64,000 bases of DNA. Origin: Scatomonas sp963928055. GTDB lineage: Bacteria > Bacillota > Clostridia > Lachnospirales > Lachnospiraceae. The translations under genes and the position numbers were made by a program. How positions within the stretch are numbered: the stretch's first letter is position 1; each line of letters begins with the position of its first letter. Positions 35,426 to 44,360 of this stretch are shown in pieces. The notes beneath the pieces were generated by a model that worked only from the letters and a program-made list of their open reading frames with translations, ran no database searches and was not told the origin of the DNA. The stretch is from contig CAWVDN010000001.1 in the NCBI GenBank assembly GCA_963928055.1, forward strand, positions 434,001 through 498,000, written 5' to 3'.

Positions 35426-36559
35426 TCAGTAATTTCCCAGCAGGCGCAGGCTTACCGCTTCCTGGGCGATCCCGCCAAGAGCGTTCCGCACCGCCGGTTC
35501 CCGCAGATTTCCCGCGAAATCTATAAAAAAGCGATATTCCCAGGGCCGGTCCGGGATCGGCCGGGATTCAATCTTGGTCATATTCAGTCCGTTATAATCA
35601 AAATGGGCCAGAATATTGTAAAGGCTTCCGCATTCATGGGGCAGTTCCAGGCAGATGCTGATCTTTCCGGCAGTCTTTACAAAACATTTTCGCCGGGAAA
35701 TCACCACGAACCGGGTAGAATTGCAGTCTGTGGACAAGCCCTCCTCCTGCAGGATCCGCAGGCCGAAATGCTCCGCCGCGTAGCGGCTGGCGATTGCCGC
35801 CTGGCTCTTGTCTTTTTCCTTCGCCACTTTTTCCGCCGCCATGGCGGTATTCAGCATTTTGATCTGCTCCCACTCCGGATGTTTCTCCAGATACTGCCTG
35901 CACTGCGCCAGGGCCTGGGGATGGGAATACACTCTGCGGATGTCCGAAAGGGATGCCCCCGGCACGCCCATGAGCGTATGGCGGATCTCCAGGATCACTT
36001 CCCCCACGATATAATTGGGATATTCCATCATCAGATCATAAATATCGGAAACACTGCCGGCCGTGGTATTCTCAATGGGCAGCACCGCGTAATCCGCCTT
36101 CCCGGAAGCCGTCCGTTCCATGGCTTCCTTCCAGGTCTCCACATGGGCGCTGCGGATAGAATCTCCGAAGAAGCTCTTCATGGCCGCGAAGCTGTAGGCT
36201 CCCTCCACCCCCTGAAATACCACGCTGGCCCCCTCTGTCCTGAGAGCCTCCGTCCATTGACAGGCCTCCGGCTGTTCCGAAGCTCCCTGCCGGGGGATCA
36301 TCTGATACTGGCGGATCCGGCTGACTGCCATGATATGCCGGAATAATTCCCCGGCCATGGAAGCGCTGAATGGATCCGCGGCCGCTTCCCGCAGGGCGCT
36401 GAGTTTTTCCTCCTCCCTCTGGCGGTCGTACACCTGTTTTCCGGCGGCGATCTTATATTCCGCCACCTGTTCCGAAAGCTTCAGTCGGTCCTGGAACAAT
36501 TCCAGGATCTTCCGGTCCGTCTCATCGATCTCTTTTCGGATCTCTGTCAAGTCCCTCAT
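35426..36559 (-). CDS. pheA: Bifunctional chorismate mutase / prephenate dehydratase
   Basis: Makes phenylpyruvate from chorismate. In the 377-residue protein, chorismate mutase is at about 1-85 (EIRKEIDETDRKILELFQDRL), prephenate dehydratase at about 108-285 (FQGVEGAYSFAAMKSFF, STRFVVISRR) and the regulatory ACT domain at about 298-370 with the phenylalanine-site ESRPIPDRPWEY. It overlaps folC by 4 bases (ATGA) and precedes ppx by 46 bases. Confidence 0.95.
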   Translation of the reverse strand: MRDLTEIRKEIDETDRKILELFQDRLKLSEQVAEYKIAAGKQVYDRQREEEKLSALREAAADPFSASMAGELFRHIMAVSRIRQYQMIPRQGASEQPEACQWTEALRTEGASVVFQGVEGAYSFAAMKSFFGDSIRSAHVETWKEAMERTASGKADYAVLPIENTTAGSVSDIYDLMMEYPNYIVGEVILEIRHTLMGVPGASLSDIRRVYSHPQALAQCRQYLEKHPEWEQIKMLNTAMAAEKVAKEKDKSQAAIASRYAAEHFGLRILQEEGLSTDCNSTRFVVISRRKCFVKTAGKISICLELPHECGSLYNILAHFDYNGLNMTKIESRPIPDRPWEYRFFIDFAGNLREPAVRNALGGIAQEAVSLRLLGNY

Positions 36560-37854
36560 GATTGTTTCTCCCTGTATTCCGAAACCAGCCGGCTCAGCGT
36601 TCCCAGAAAGGAAAGCGAGCCAAAGGCCAGGATCACATCTTCTTCCCCCGCGGACTGCTCCGCCTTCTCTACCGCTTCTCCGATGCTGCCGCAGGCGGTC
36701 ACATGGGGATTATACTCTTTCAGCACAGCAGCCAGCTCTTCCGCCGGCAGCGCCCGGTCGTTGTCCGGAGTCTGGATGGTGTAGATCCGGTCCGCCAGAT
36801 CCGCCGTGGCTGCCGCCACGCCCCGATAGTCCTTGTCCTTGAGGACGCCGTTGATAAAGATCAGCCGCCGGCCGGCAAAGTACCGGTTCACCGAATCCCT
36901 CAGTTTTCCGGCCGCGTCCGGATTGTGGGCGCCGTCCACGTAAAACAGGGGATGGGAATGCAGCCTTGAGAACCTTCCGTTCCAGACCGTTTCTTTCAGG
37001 CCCTCCCGGATGTCTTCCTCGGAGATCTTCCATCCGGCTCTCTGGAGCGCTTTCAGGGCCTCCCAGGCTGTCACCGCGTTTTCCTTCTGGCAGCCTCCGG
37101 CCAGAGAGATTTCCAGTGTGTTCCCCCGGTAGAAAAACGTCTGCCCCTCCAGCGTATCCCGGAGAACCTCCGCTTCCCCGGTACCTGCCTTTATCAAAGG
37201 AATATCCAGCCGGCCGCAGGCTTTTTCCAGGACCTCCATGGCCTCCGGGTCCTGGCCGCAGGTTACCGCGGCCCCGGTTCCGGCTTTCAGGATCCCCGCC
37301 TTCACCCCGGCGATCTCCCTCAGGGTATTTCCCAGAAACTGCATATGATCCAGGCTGATGGAAGCAAACACGCACAGTTCCGGGGCGGGGATCACATTGG
37401 TGGCGTCGTCCCGTCCTCCCATGCCGCATTCCAGCACCACCGCGTCACAGTTCCGCTCCTGAAAATAAAGAAACGCCAGGGCAGTCTCCAGTTCAAAGGG
37501 AGAAGGCCTGCGCCTTCCTGACGCTTCCATGGCTTCCGACGCTGCCCGGATCTTTTCCGCAAGGCGCGCAAAATCCTCCCGGGAAATATAGACGCCGTTT
37601 ATCTGAAAACGTTCCCGGTAGCTGCTGATGGTCGGAGAAATATATCGCCCCGTCCGATACCCGGCCCGGGTCAGGACCGTGGAAATATAAGACAGAATGC
37701 TTCCCTTTCCGTTGGTCCCCGCAATATGGATAAACCGGAGCCTGCGCTCCGGGTTTCCCAATCTTTCCAGAAGATCCTGCAGCCTTTCCAGGCCCATGTC
37801 TCCTCCGTATCGCTGCTGTTCCTCTATATAAGCTCTCGCCTCTCTATAGTTCAT
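36556..37854 (-). CDS. folC: Bifunctional folylpolyglutamate synthase / dihydrofolate synthase
   Basis: Adds glutamates to folates. The start at 37854 (MNYREARAYIEEQQ) fits the family; AGGAG lies 12 bases upstream and the longer frame upstream is Arg-rich and unlikely. The 432-residue protein has the P-loop FIHIAGTNGKGSI near residue 40, ECGMGGRDDATNV near 140 and DGAHNPDAAGKL near 300. The stop overlaps pheA. Confidence 0.93.
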   Translation of the reverse strand: MNYREARAYIEEQQRYGGDMGLERLQDLLERLGNPERRLRFIHIAGTNGKGSILSYISTVLTRAGYRTGRYISPTISSYRERFQINGVYISREDFARLAEKIRAASEAMEASGRRRPSPFELETALAFLYFQERNCDAVVLECGMGGRDDATNVIPAPELCVFASISLDHMQFLGNTLREIAGVKAGILKAGTGAAVTCGQDPEAMEVLEKACGRLDIPLIKAGTGEAEVLRDTLEGQTFFYRGNTLEISLAGGCQKENAVTAWEALKALQRAGWKISEEDIREGLKETVWNGRFSRLHSHPLFYVDGAHNPDAAGKLRDSVNRYFAGRRLIFINGVLKDKDYRGVAAATADLADRIYTIQTPDNDRALPAEELAAVLKEYNPHVTACGSIGEAVEKAEQSAGEEDVILAFGSLSFLGTLSRLVSEYREKQS

Positions 37855-37915
37855 GATACCGGCTGCTCCTTCAAGAGTAAAGTAAAATCTATGTAAAATC
37901 CGCAGGCGCGCCCTG

Positions 37916-39238
37916 TCAGCGCTGGTCCTGCCCTTCCTCCTGTCCCTGGAGATAGGTGATAAACTGCTGGGCCGTCCGTCCGGAAATGCCCCCATGGCTC
38001 AGTTCCCATTGATTGGCTTCTTTTCTGAGCTCTTCCGCGCCTATGGAAAGGCCGGCTCTGGCAGCCAGTTCTTCCACGATATGGAAGTATTCCTTCTGGC
38101 TTGGCTTGGAATAGCAGATGGTAACGCCGAAACGGTTTACCAGGGACAGCTTTTCCTCAATGGTATCGGACCGGTGGATCCCGGCGCCTGTCTCCATGTC
38201 GTCCCGGTCGCTCCAGTTTTCCTTGATCAGATGCCTGCGGTTGGAGGTGGCATAGATCAGCACATTTTCCGGCTTGGTCTCCACGCCTCCTTCAATAACT
38301 GCTTTCAGGAATTTATATTCGATCTCGAACTCTTCAAAAGAAAGGTCGTCCATGTAAATGATAAATTTATAATTCCGGTTTTTGATCTGGGCGATCACAT
38401 TGGACAGATCCTTGAACTGATGTTTGTAGATCTCGATCATCCGGAGGCCCTGGGGATAAAACTCATTCACGATAGCTTTAATGCTGGTGGATTTTCCGGT
38501 GCCGGAATCTCCGAACAGCAGGCAGTTATTCGCCTTTTTCCCCTCCACGAAAGCTTTGGTGTTGTCCACCAGCTTCTTTTTCTGGATCTCGTACCCCACC
38601 AGGTCGGAAAGCATTACTTTCTCCATGTTGTTGATGGCATGGAAGGTTACCTTTCCCTCCTCCGAGGAGGCGATGCGGAAGGCTTTATTCAGACCGAACA
38701 TGCCCACTCCGAAATCCCGGTAAAAATCCGTGACATACGCAAAGAACCGCTCCTCCTCCGGGGCGCCGTCCAGTTTTTCACTTAATGCCCGCACCTTCTC
38801 ACTGACGTTTTTGTTATACATCAGTTCCGGTTTTCCGATGGCTTTATAATGGGTAAGGCGGGAAAAGCAGTCCACGCCCAGTTCCTCCTCCAGCCAGCGG
38901 AAATCATAGTGGAAGAGTTCCCGGAACGCCTTAAAATCCTGCTTGGCAAAATAATTGACGCTGCCCTCCTGGGCCCCCGTCTTTTCACAGGTAAGACTGA
39001 AGGGATTTTCATCCGTCATCAGCAGAAAGGTCAGATAATTCTGCCAGAGATTCCGGTCAAAGCCGTAATCCGTGGCAATTACCAGGATCCTTTTCACCTG
39101 GCGGAACACTCTGGACACCAGCTGGTCCCGGCTCTGGGTATGCTCTCTGGCCTGTCTGCAGATATCGCTCATCTCCATGAGGATGCTGTCCCGCGGGAGA
39201 TCCCCGTAGATCAGCAGTTTTGAAATAATATGGTCCAT
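37916..39238 (-). CDS. DUF815 AAA-type ATPase
   Basis: ATPase of unknown role, 440 residues. The Walker A motif LLFGDSGTGKSTSIKA is near residue 240 and Walker B FIIYMDDLSFEE near 295, followed by a sensor IYATSNRRHLI near 330. N-terminal 200 residues are helical and unrelated to known domains. This is the DUF815/YqfL-like family found beside housekeeping genes in Clostridia. 36 bases after pyrI. Confidence 0.85.
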   Translation of the reverse strand: MDHIISKLLIYGDLPRDSILMEMSDICRQAREHTQSRDQLVSRVFRQVKRILVIATDYGFDRNLWQNYLTFLLMTDENPFSLTCEKTGAQEGSVNYFAKQDFKAFRELFHYDFRWLEEELGVDCFSRLTHYKAIGKPELMYNKNVSEKVRALSEKLDGAPEEERFFAYVTDFYRDFGVGMFGLNKAFRIASSEEGKVTFHAINNMEKVMLSDLVGYEIQKKKLVDNTKAFVEGKKANNCLLFGDSGTGKSTSIKAIVNEFYPQGLRMIEIYKHQFKDLSNVIAQIKNRNYKFIIYMDDLSFEEFEIEYKFLKAVIEGGVETKPENVLIYATSNRRHLIKENWSDRDDMETGAGIHRSDTIEEKLSLVNRFGVTICYSKPSQKEYFHIVEELAARAGLSIGAEELRKEANQWELSHGGISGRTAQQFITYLQGQEEGQDQR

Positions 39239-39274
39239 AACTGAGTACCGGGCGGAAACCCCGGTTCCTTTCTG

Positions 39275-39712
39275 CTATTTTTTGCGGCTGCCGTGGTACT
39301 TCTCCTCGCAGTATTTGCAGCGGTAGATCTCCTTTTCCGGATCCGTCAGCACAAAGACCTGATCCAGCTCCTGCTCAATGGAGGTAATGCAGCGGGGGTT
39401 CTTGCATTTGATCACATTCACCACCTGCTTCGGCAGAGTCAGTTTCTTTTTCTCCACGATCTTGCCGTTGGAGATCACGTTCACTGTGATATTATGATCG
39501 ATAAAGCCCAGAATATCCAGGTTCATGGTGTCCACGGGACACTCCACTTTGATAATGTCCTTCTTTCCCATTTTGTTGCTCCGGGCGTTTTTGATGATGG
39601 CCACGCAGCAGTCCAGCTTGTCCAGCTTCAGATCGTGATAAATGGTCATAGCCTTTCCGGCTTTGATGTGATCCAGTACAAATCCTTCTTCCAGCGCTCC
39701 GACGTTTAACAT
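39275..39712 (-). CDS. pyrI: Aspartate carbamoyltransferase regulatory subunit
   Basis: Binds nucleotides and regulates PyrB. The 145-residue protein has the allosteric domain and a C-terminal zinc domain with cysteines in KCKNPRCIT (near 108-113) and RCKYCEEKYHG (near 132-136). It overlaps pyrB by 7 bases. The presence of PyrI shows the class B (enteric-type) enzyme rather than the Bacillus type. Confidence 0.95.
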   Translation of the reverse strand: MLNVGALEEGFVLDHIKAGKAMTIYHDLKLDKLDCCVAIIKNARSNKMGKKDIIKVECPVDTMNLDILGFIDHNITVNVISNGKIVEKKKLTLPKQVVNVIKCKNPRCITSIEQELDQVFVLTDPEKEIYRCKYCEEKYHGSRKK

Positions 39713-40626
39713 ACCTTCACCTCCAGCAGTGTGAGAATCAGTGCCATCCGAATATAGACCCCGTACTGGACCTGCTTAAAATAAGCGGCCCTGGGATCGC
39801 TGTCCACTTCCACGGAGATCTCGTTGACCCTGGGCAGGGGATGCAGCACAAACATATCCGGCCGGGCCAGCTCCATCTTGGCCTTGTCCAGGATATAGAA
39901 ATCTTTCATCCGCACGTAGTCCTCTTCGTTAAAGAAACGTTCTCTCTGGACTCTGGTCATGTAGAGGATGTCCAGCTTGGGAATGGCGTCCTCCAGCCGG
40001 ATGACTTCCTCGTATTCCACATGGTTGGCGTCCAGCACATCCTCCCGGATGTAGGAGGGCACCCGCAGCTCCTCCGGGGAGATCAGCACAAATTTTACCC
40101 CGGTATAACGGACCAGGGCGCTGATCAGGGAATGGACCGTGCGGCCGAACTTCAGATCCCCGCAGAGGCCGATGGTCAGATGATCCAGCCGTCCTTTCAG
40201 GGAACGGATCGTCAGAAGGTCAGTTAAGGTCTGGGTGGGATGCTGATGACCGCCGTCTCCGGCGTTGATCACGGGAATAGAAGAAACCTGGGAGGCCACC
40301 AGAGGGGCGCCTTCCTTGGGATGCCGCATGGCGCAGATATCCGCGAAGCAGCTGATGACTCGTATGGTATCGGAAACACTCTCCCCCTTGGAGGCGGAAC
40401 TGGAATCCGCAGAGGCAAAACCGATTACGGAGCCCCCCAGATTCAGCATGGCCGTCTCAAAGCTGAGGCGTGTTCTGGTGCTGGGTTCGTAAAACAAAGT
40501 AGCGATTTTTTTACCGTCGCAGACGTGCGCGTATTTCTCCGGATGTTTTTCGATGTCTCCGGCCAGATCCATCATCTGATCCAGCTCCTCCACGGAAAAA
40601 TCCAGAGGGCTCATAATGTGCCGCAT
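39706..40626 (-). CDS. pyrB: Aspartate carbamoyltransferase catalytic subunit
   Basis: Catalyses the first committed step of pyrimidine synthesis. The 306-residue protein has the carbamoyl phosphate site YEPSTRTRLSFETAMLNLGG near residue 50, DGGHQHPTQTLTDL near 128 and HPLPRVNEIS near 265. AGGAGG lies 6 bases before the ATG. First gene of the pyrB-pyrI-DUF815-folC-pheA-ppx-ppk1 run. Confidence 0.97.
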   Translation of the reverse strand: MRHIMSPLDFSVEELDQMMDLAGDIEKHPEKYAHVCDGKKIATLFYEPSTRTRLSFETAMLNLGGSVIGFASADSSSASKGESVSDTIRVISCFADICAMRHPKEGAPLVASQVSSIPVINAGDGGHQHPTQTLTDLLTIRSLKGRLDHLTIGLCGDLKFGRTVHSLISALVRYTGVKFVLISPEELRVPSYIREDVLDANHVEYEEVIRLEDAIPKLDILYMTRVQRERFFNEEDYVRMKDFYILDKAKMELARPDMFVLHPLPRVNEISVEVDSDPRAAYFKQVQYGVYIRMALILTLLEVKVC

Positions 40627-40663
40627 AAATTACCTCCTGTTGTCTTCCATTTTTCTGTGTTCC

Positions 40664-40692
40664 ATCATATACCAAAAAGGCCCGGAATGCAA
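40664..40692 (-). promoter_or_regulatory. Promoter of pyrBI and following genes
   Basis: TTGCAT (40687-40692), 17 bases, TATGAT (40664-40669); leader of about 30 bases. Confidence 0.6.
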
Positions 40693-40717
40693 GGGGAACT
40701 CCCCCGGCCGGCCAGGG

Positions 40718-40746
40718 AAAAAGCGCCGGAGCGCCGGCGCTTTTTT
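40718..40746 (-). terminator. Terminator of the dnaK paralogue
   Basis: AAAAAGCGCCGG, short loop, CCGGCGCTTTTTT; 14 bases beyond the stop; nearly symmetrical so it can act on both strands. Confidence 0.85.
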
Positions 40747-40759
40747 AATCTCTCTTCTT

Positions 40760-42508
40760 TTATTCTTCCCCGGTCATGGCCTTCAGCCTTCCGCTCTCCG
40801 CCTCTATGGCATCCGCCTCGGCATCCGTCATTTTTTCCGGTTTTTTGCCGCGGAGCATCCGCTGCAGGGCAGCGATCTCCGCCTTGATATTTTTCTTTTC
40901 CTCCCGGCTTAATGTCTTTTTGTTCTGTGTCAGATACCGCTCCGCCCGGATCGCCTGGTTCTGCGCTTCGTTCAGCACATCCCAGTGATGCTTCCGGCTG
41001 GTATCCTCCCCGGCAAAGGCCTCCGCGTCCCGGATCGCCTGCTGGATCTCGTCCTCGGAAAGCTTGGAGCGGGCAGTGATGGTGATCTGTTTCTGCTTGC
41101 CGGTACCCAGATCCTTGGCGGAAACGTTGACGATGCCGTTGGCGTCAATGTCAAAGGTCACCTCGATCTGCGGCACCCCGGCGGGAGCCCGTTTGATGCC
41201 TCCCAGGCGGAAGGTGCCCAGCAGGGTGTTGTCCCGGGCAAACTGCCGCTCCCCCTGAAGCACTTTGATCTCCACAGAGGTCTGGAAATTGGCGGCAGTG
41301 GAAAACACCTGGCTGTGCCTGGTGGGAATGGTGGTATTCCGGTCAATGATCTTGGTGGCGATGCCGCCTACCGTCTCAATAGCCAGAGACAGGGGTGTCA
41401 CATCCATAAGGATGATCTCCGCGGCGTTTCCGGCCGTGATCTCTCCTCCCAGTTTTCCCCCCTGAACGGCAGCCCCCAGGGCCACGCATTCATCCGGGTT
41501 CAGGCTGTGGGAAGGTTCTTTTCCTGTGAGCTGGCGCACTTTTTCCTGGACCGCCGGCATTCTGGTGGAGCCGCCCACCAGCAGTACCATGCCCAGCTCG
41601 GAGATGCTGACTCCGCCGTCGTTCAGTACTTTCCGCACCGGAGCCTCCGTCCGGTCTACCAGATCCCTGGTCAGTTCCTCGAACTTGCTGCGGGTGATCT
41701 CCATCTCCAGGTGCACCGGCTCTCCCTTCACGGTTGCCACAAAGGGCAGGTTAATGCCGGCAACCGTCTGAGAAGACAGGGTTTTCTTGGCCTCCTCCGC
41801 CGCTTCCCGGATCCGCTGCATCGCCACAGGGTCTTTGGAGAGATTTACCCGGTTGGTACGGATATATTCCTGCACGATGTATTCCGTCAGTCTGGCGTCG
41901 AAATCATCGCCCCCCAGACGGTTATCCCCTGCCGTTGCCAGAACCTCGATCAGATTGTCCCCGATCTCAATGAGGGAGACGTCAAAGGTTCCTCCGCCCA
42001 GGTCATAGACCATGATCTTCTGAGGCGCCCCGTGATCCAGGCCGTAGGCCAGCGCCGCGGAGGTAGGCTCGTTGATGATCCGCAGGACCTCCAGGCCGGC
42101 AATACGGCCGGCGTCCTTGGTGGCCTGCCGCTGGGCGTCGTTAAAATACGCGGGAACGGTGATGACCGCCTGGCTGACCGTCTCACCCAGATAGTCCTCC
42201 GCGTCCTTTTTCAGTTTTCTCAGGATAAACGCGGAGATCTCCTGAGGCGAGAAATTCTTTCCGTCTATTTTGATCCGGGTGTCCGTTCCCATTTCCCTCT
42301 TAATAGAGGCAACGGTACGGTTTACGTTGGTGGCCGCCTGCCGCTTTGCCACATCCCCCACCAGCAGGTCCCCGCTTTTGGCAAAAGCCACCACGGAAGG
42401 GGTGGTCCGCATGCCCTCCGCGTTGGGGATCACCGTGGGCTCGCCGCCCTCCAGGACCGCCACGCAGCTGTTGGTTGTACCCAGGTCAATTCCGATCACT
42501 TTACTCAT
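40760..42508 (-). CDS. dnaK: DnaK-like Hsp70 chaperone, stand-alone short form
   Basis: Hsp70 of 582 residues, shorter than housekeeping DnaK (about 610-640). The nucleotide-binding domain is complete (VIGIDLGTTNSCVAVLEGG, VYDLGGGTFDVSLIEI, LLVGGSTRMPAVQEKV) and so is the substrate domain beta part; the C-terminal lid ends at LKAMTGEE without the Gly-rich tail. The adjacent genes are not grpE, dnaJ or hrcA, and no CIRCE element is seen in its promoter region. It is therefore probably a second Hsp70. AGGAGG-like GGAGGAAC lies 8 bases before the ATG. Confidence 0.85.
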   Translation of the reverse strand: MSKVIGIDLGTTNSCVAVLEGGEPTVIPNAEGMRTTPSVVAFAKSGDLLVGDVAKRQAATNVNRTVASIKREMGTDTRIKIDGKNFSPQEISAFILRKLKKDAEDYLGETVSQAVITVPAYFNDAQRQATKDAGRIAGLEVLRIINEPTSAALAYGLDHGAPQKIMVYDLGGGTFDVSLIEIGDNLIEVLATAGDNRLGGDDFDARLTEYIVQEYIRTNRVNLSKDPVAMQRIREAAEEAKKTLSSQTVAGINLPFVATVKGEPVHLEMEITRSKFEELTRDLVDRTEAPVRKVLNDGGVSISELGMVLLVGGSTRMPAVQEKVRQLTGKEPSHSLNPDECVALGAAVQGGKLGGEITAGNAAEIILMDVTPLSLAIETVGGIATKIIDRNTTIPTRHSQVFSTAANFQTSVEIKVLQGERQFARDNTLLGTFRLGGIKRAPAGVPQIEVTFDIDANGIVNVSAKDLGTGKQKQITITARSKLSEDEIQQAIRDAEAFAGEDTSRKHHWDVLNEAQNQAIRAERYLTQNKKTLSREEKKNIKAEIAALQRMLRGKKPEKMTDAEADAIEAESGRLKAMTGEE

Positions 42509-42568
42509 TTCTGTATGTTCCTCCGTCTGCTGACTGTTTCCGGCCTTCTTTCCGCCGGCTCTTTTTCA

Positions 42569-42597
42569 ACTATACAGCCGCGAAAACGGCCAGTCAA
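42569..42597 (-). promoter_or_regulatory. Promoter of the dnaK paralogue
   Basis: TTGACT (42592-42597), 17 bases, TATAGT (42569-42574). Its -35 sits inside the terminator hairpin of the preceding operon. Confidence 0.65.
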
Positions 42598-42616
42598 TAT
42601 GACCGGCCGTTTTTTA
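42583..42616 (-). terminator. Terminator of the maf-HdeD unit
   Basis: AACGGCC and GGCCGTT arms; T runs on both sides (six T on the plus strand, TTTT on the minus). Confidence 0.6.
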
Positions 42617-42683
42617 ATTCTTTCTTTAGAAAACCCTTTTCACTCCTGCCTTCCGCTGCTGTATTCCCCTGTATGTTTCTTTT

Positions 42684-43310
42684 CTATCGCCGATGGTCGA
42701 TCTCCCTGGCCTCTCCCTCGATCATGCGTCCGGGATCTGTTTCTTCGTACTGCTCATACCTTTTTCTGAGAGTGATCACCCGGAAAGCAATATACAGATC
42801 CGAGACACCGTCCAGGATCAGGAACACTCCCGCGATGCTCATCATCAGGGAAGCGCTGCCAAGAGGCGCGATCAGCACAATCAAGCCCATCAAAAAGGTT
42901 ACGGCGGCGCAGAGGAGGCTGATCCACCATTTATCGTAGCCCATGCGCTTTACGACGGCCATCTCCCGGAGATCCCCGATGCCATGGACAAAAAGGATCA
43001 GGGCAAAGAGGATGCCGGCGAAATCCACCACCACTCCCGGCCGGAAGGTCACAAAAAGCCCCATGGCCAGCAGGATGATCCCCAGTACCGTCAGAAAGAT
43101 CTCCAGGCCGCCGCCCCGCTCCACGCCCCGGCGGTTATTCAGAGACATAAGCAGCAGCGCCAGACCTGTGACGGCCATAATGACCCCCACCAGCCTGCAT
43201 ACCATCAGGACTGCCTCCTGGGGATTCATGACCAGCATGATCCCCAGGATGATCATCAGGACTGCCATCAGCTCCGTGATCAGTTTCGTGCGCTCCAGAA
43301 AGTCTTTCAT
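42684..43310 (-). CDS. HdeD/DUF308-like membrane protein
   Basis: Membrane protein of 208 residues with six hydrophobic spans, e.g. LMAVLMIILGIMLVMNP, FLTVLGIILLAMGLFV, FAGILFALILFVHGIG. This is the duplicated DUF308 layout of the HdeD family (acid-stress protein in E. coli, role unknown in Clostridia). The start at 43310 (MKDFLERTK) forms an ATGA overlap with the maf stop. Acidic/basic C-terminal tail. Confidence 0.8.
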   Translation of the reverse strand: MKDFLERTKLITELMAVLMIILGIMLVMNPQEAVLMVCRLVGVIMAVTGLALLLMSLNNRRGVERGGGLEIFLTVLGIILLAMGLFVTFRPGVVVDFAGILFALILFVHGIGDLREMAVVKRMGYDKWWISLLCAAVTFLMGLIVLIAPLGSASLMMSIAGVFLILDGVSDLYIAFRVITLRKRYEQYEETDPGRMIEGEAREIDHRR

Positions 43311-43927
43311 CTGTCTTCCTCCTGTTTTTCCGTACATTCCGCAAAAGGCAGAACTTCTCCCAGCATCTCCTTCATGGTCTGATAGACCCGGGCCGCCGGC
43401 AGCCCCACCACGTTGTTGTAATCTCCCCGGATCTCCCGGACAAACCGGGCAAAACCTCCCTGGATCCCGTAGGCTCCCGCCTTATCCATGGGTTCACCGG
43501 TCTGAACGTAGGCCTGTATCTCCTCATCGCTGAGATCGTACAGGAATACCCTGGTGGACTGGACAAAAGAATTCTGCCGGATGACCCGGCCCTCCTCCGA
43601 TTCCGTCAGGGTTACTCCGGTGAGCACCCGGTGTTCCTTTCCTGAAAGGAGCCGCAGCATCTCCATGGCGCGCGCCGGTGTGCCCGGTTTTCCCAGAACG
43701 GTATTTCCCAGGGCCACCACCGTGTCCGCCCCCAGGACCAGGCTGTGTTCCCGGACCCTTTTGGCCACGTCCAGCGCTTTTCTCCTGGAAAGCTCCTCCA
43801 CAAGGGCCTCCGGCGTATCTTTTGCGATATTTTCATCGGCTTCACTGGGAAGGACTTCAAAAGGCAGGCCGAGCTGCTTTAAAAGTTCTCTCCTTCTGGG
43901 TGAAGCCGATGCGAGTATCCATCTCAT
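43307..43927 (-). CDS. maf: Maf-family nucleotide pyrophosphatase
   Basis: Hydrolyses dTTP/UTP or modified nucleotides. The start at 43927 (MRWILASASPRRRELLKQLG) has AGGAG 9 bases before it; a longer frame would run into the RNase P RNA. The 206-residue protein shows the Maf start, RKALDVAK, GADTVVALGNTVLGKP near 70 and the DKAGAYGIQG motif near 152. It follows rnpB by 27 bases. Confidence 0.93.
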   Translation of the reverse strand: MRWILASASPRRRELLKQLGLPFEVLPSEADENIAKDTPEALVEELSRRKALDVAKRVREHSLVLGADTVVALGNTVLGKPGTPARAMEMLRLLSGKEHRVLTGVTLTESEEGRVIRQNSFVQSTRVFLYDLSDEEIQAYVQTGEPMDKAGAYGIQGGFARFVREIRGDYNNVVGLPAARVYQTMKEMLGEVLPFAECTEKQEEDR

Positions 43928-43954
43928 ATGCAGTTTCTCCTGTTTTTTGTAAAT

Positions 43955-44298
43955 GAGCAGGGCGGTAAGCCGGGTTATGTCGTGTGCGGCCATCTATCTA
44001 GGACTGCCGTCGCCGGCAGCCTCCAGCAACCCACCTGAGAGCGTGACGGGCAGCCACATAGCTCTGCGTTTGGTCTTGCTTCGGATGGGGTTTACATGTG
44101 CCCGCCCCGTTACCGGAACGGCGGTAGTCTCTTACACTGCCTTTCCACCCTTACCTGCCCTGGCAGGCGGTTTATTTCTGTTGCACTTTCCCTGGAGTCG
44201 CCTCCGCCGGACGTTATCCGGCATCCTGCCCTGTGAAGCCCGGACTTTCCTCGCCTGGCCCCTTTCGGTCCTGCCAGCCGCGGCCGCATGCCCTGCTC
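43955..44298 (-). ncRNA. rnpB: RNase P RNA, bacterial class A
   Basis: Catalytic RNA of tRNA 5' processing. Terminal helix P1 pairs GAGCAGGG (5' end, 44298-44291) with CCCTGCTC (3' end, 43962-43955). The conserved GAGGAAAGTCCGGGCTTCAC core (near 44250) and the 3' AGATAGATGGCCGC...ACATAACCCGGCTTACC region (CRIV/CRV) are both present, with AAAGTGCAACAGA and GGGTAAACCCC-like GTAAACCCCATCC between. Length about 344 nt, usual for class A. Confidence 0.96.
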
Positions 44299-44307
44299 GC
44301 AATCATC

Positions 44308-44337
44308 ACTATATCATGTTTCCCCGCCGGAAGTCAA
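44308..44337 (-). promoter_or_regulatory. Promoter of rnpB
   Basis: TTGACT (44332-44337), 18 bases, TATAGT (44308-44313), placing the transcription start at the 5' end of the RNA. Confidence 0.75.
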
Positions 44338-44360
44338 TCGCCTGCCGGAGAGAGCTTTTT

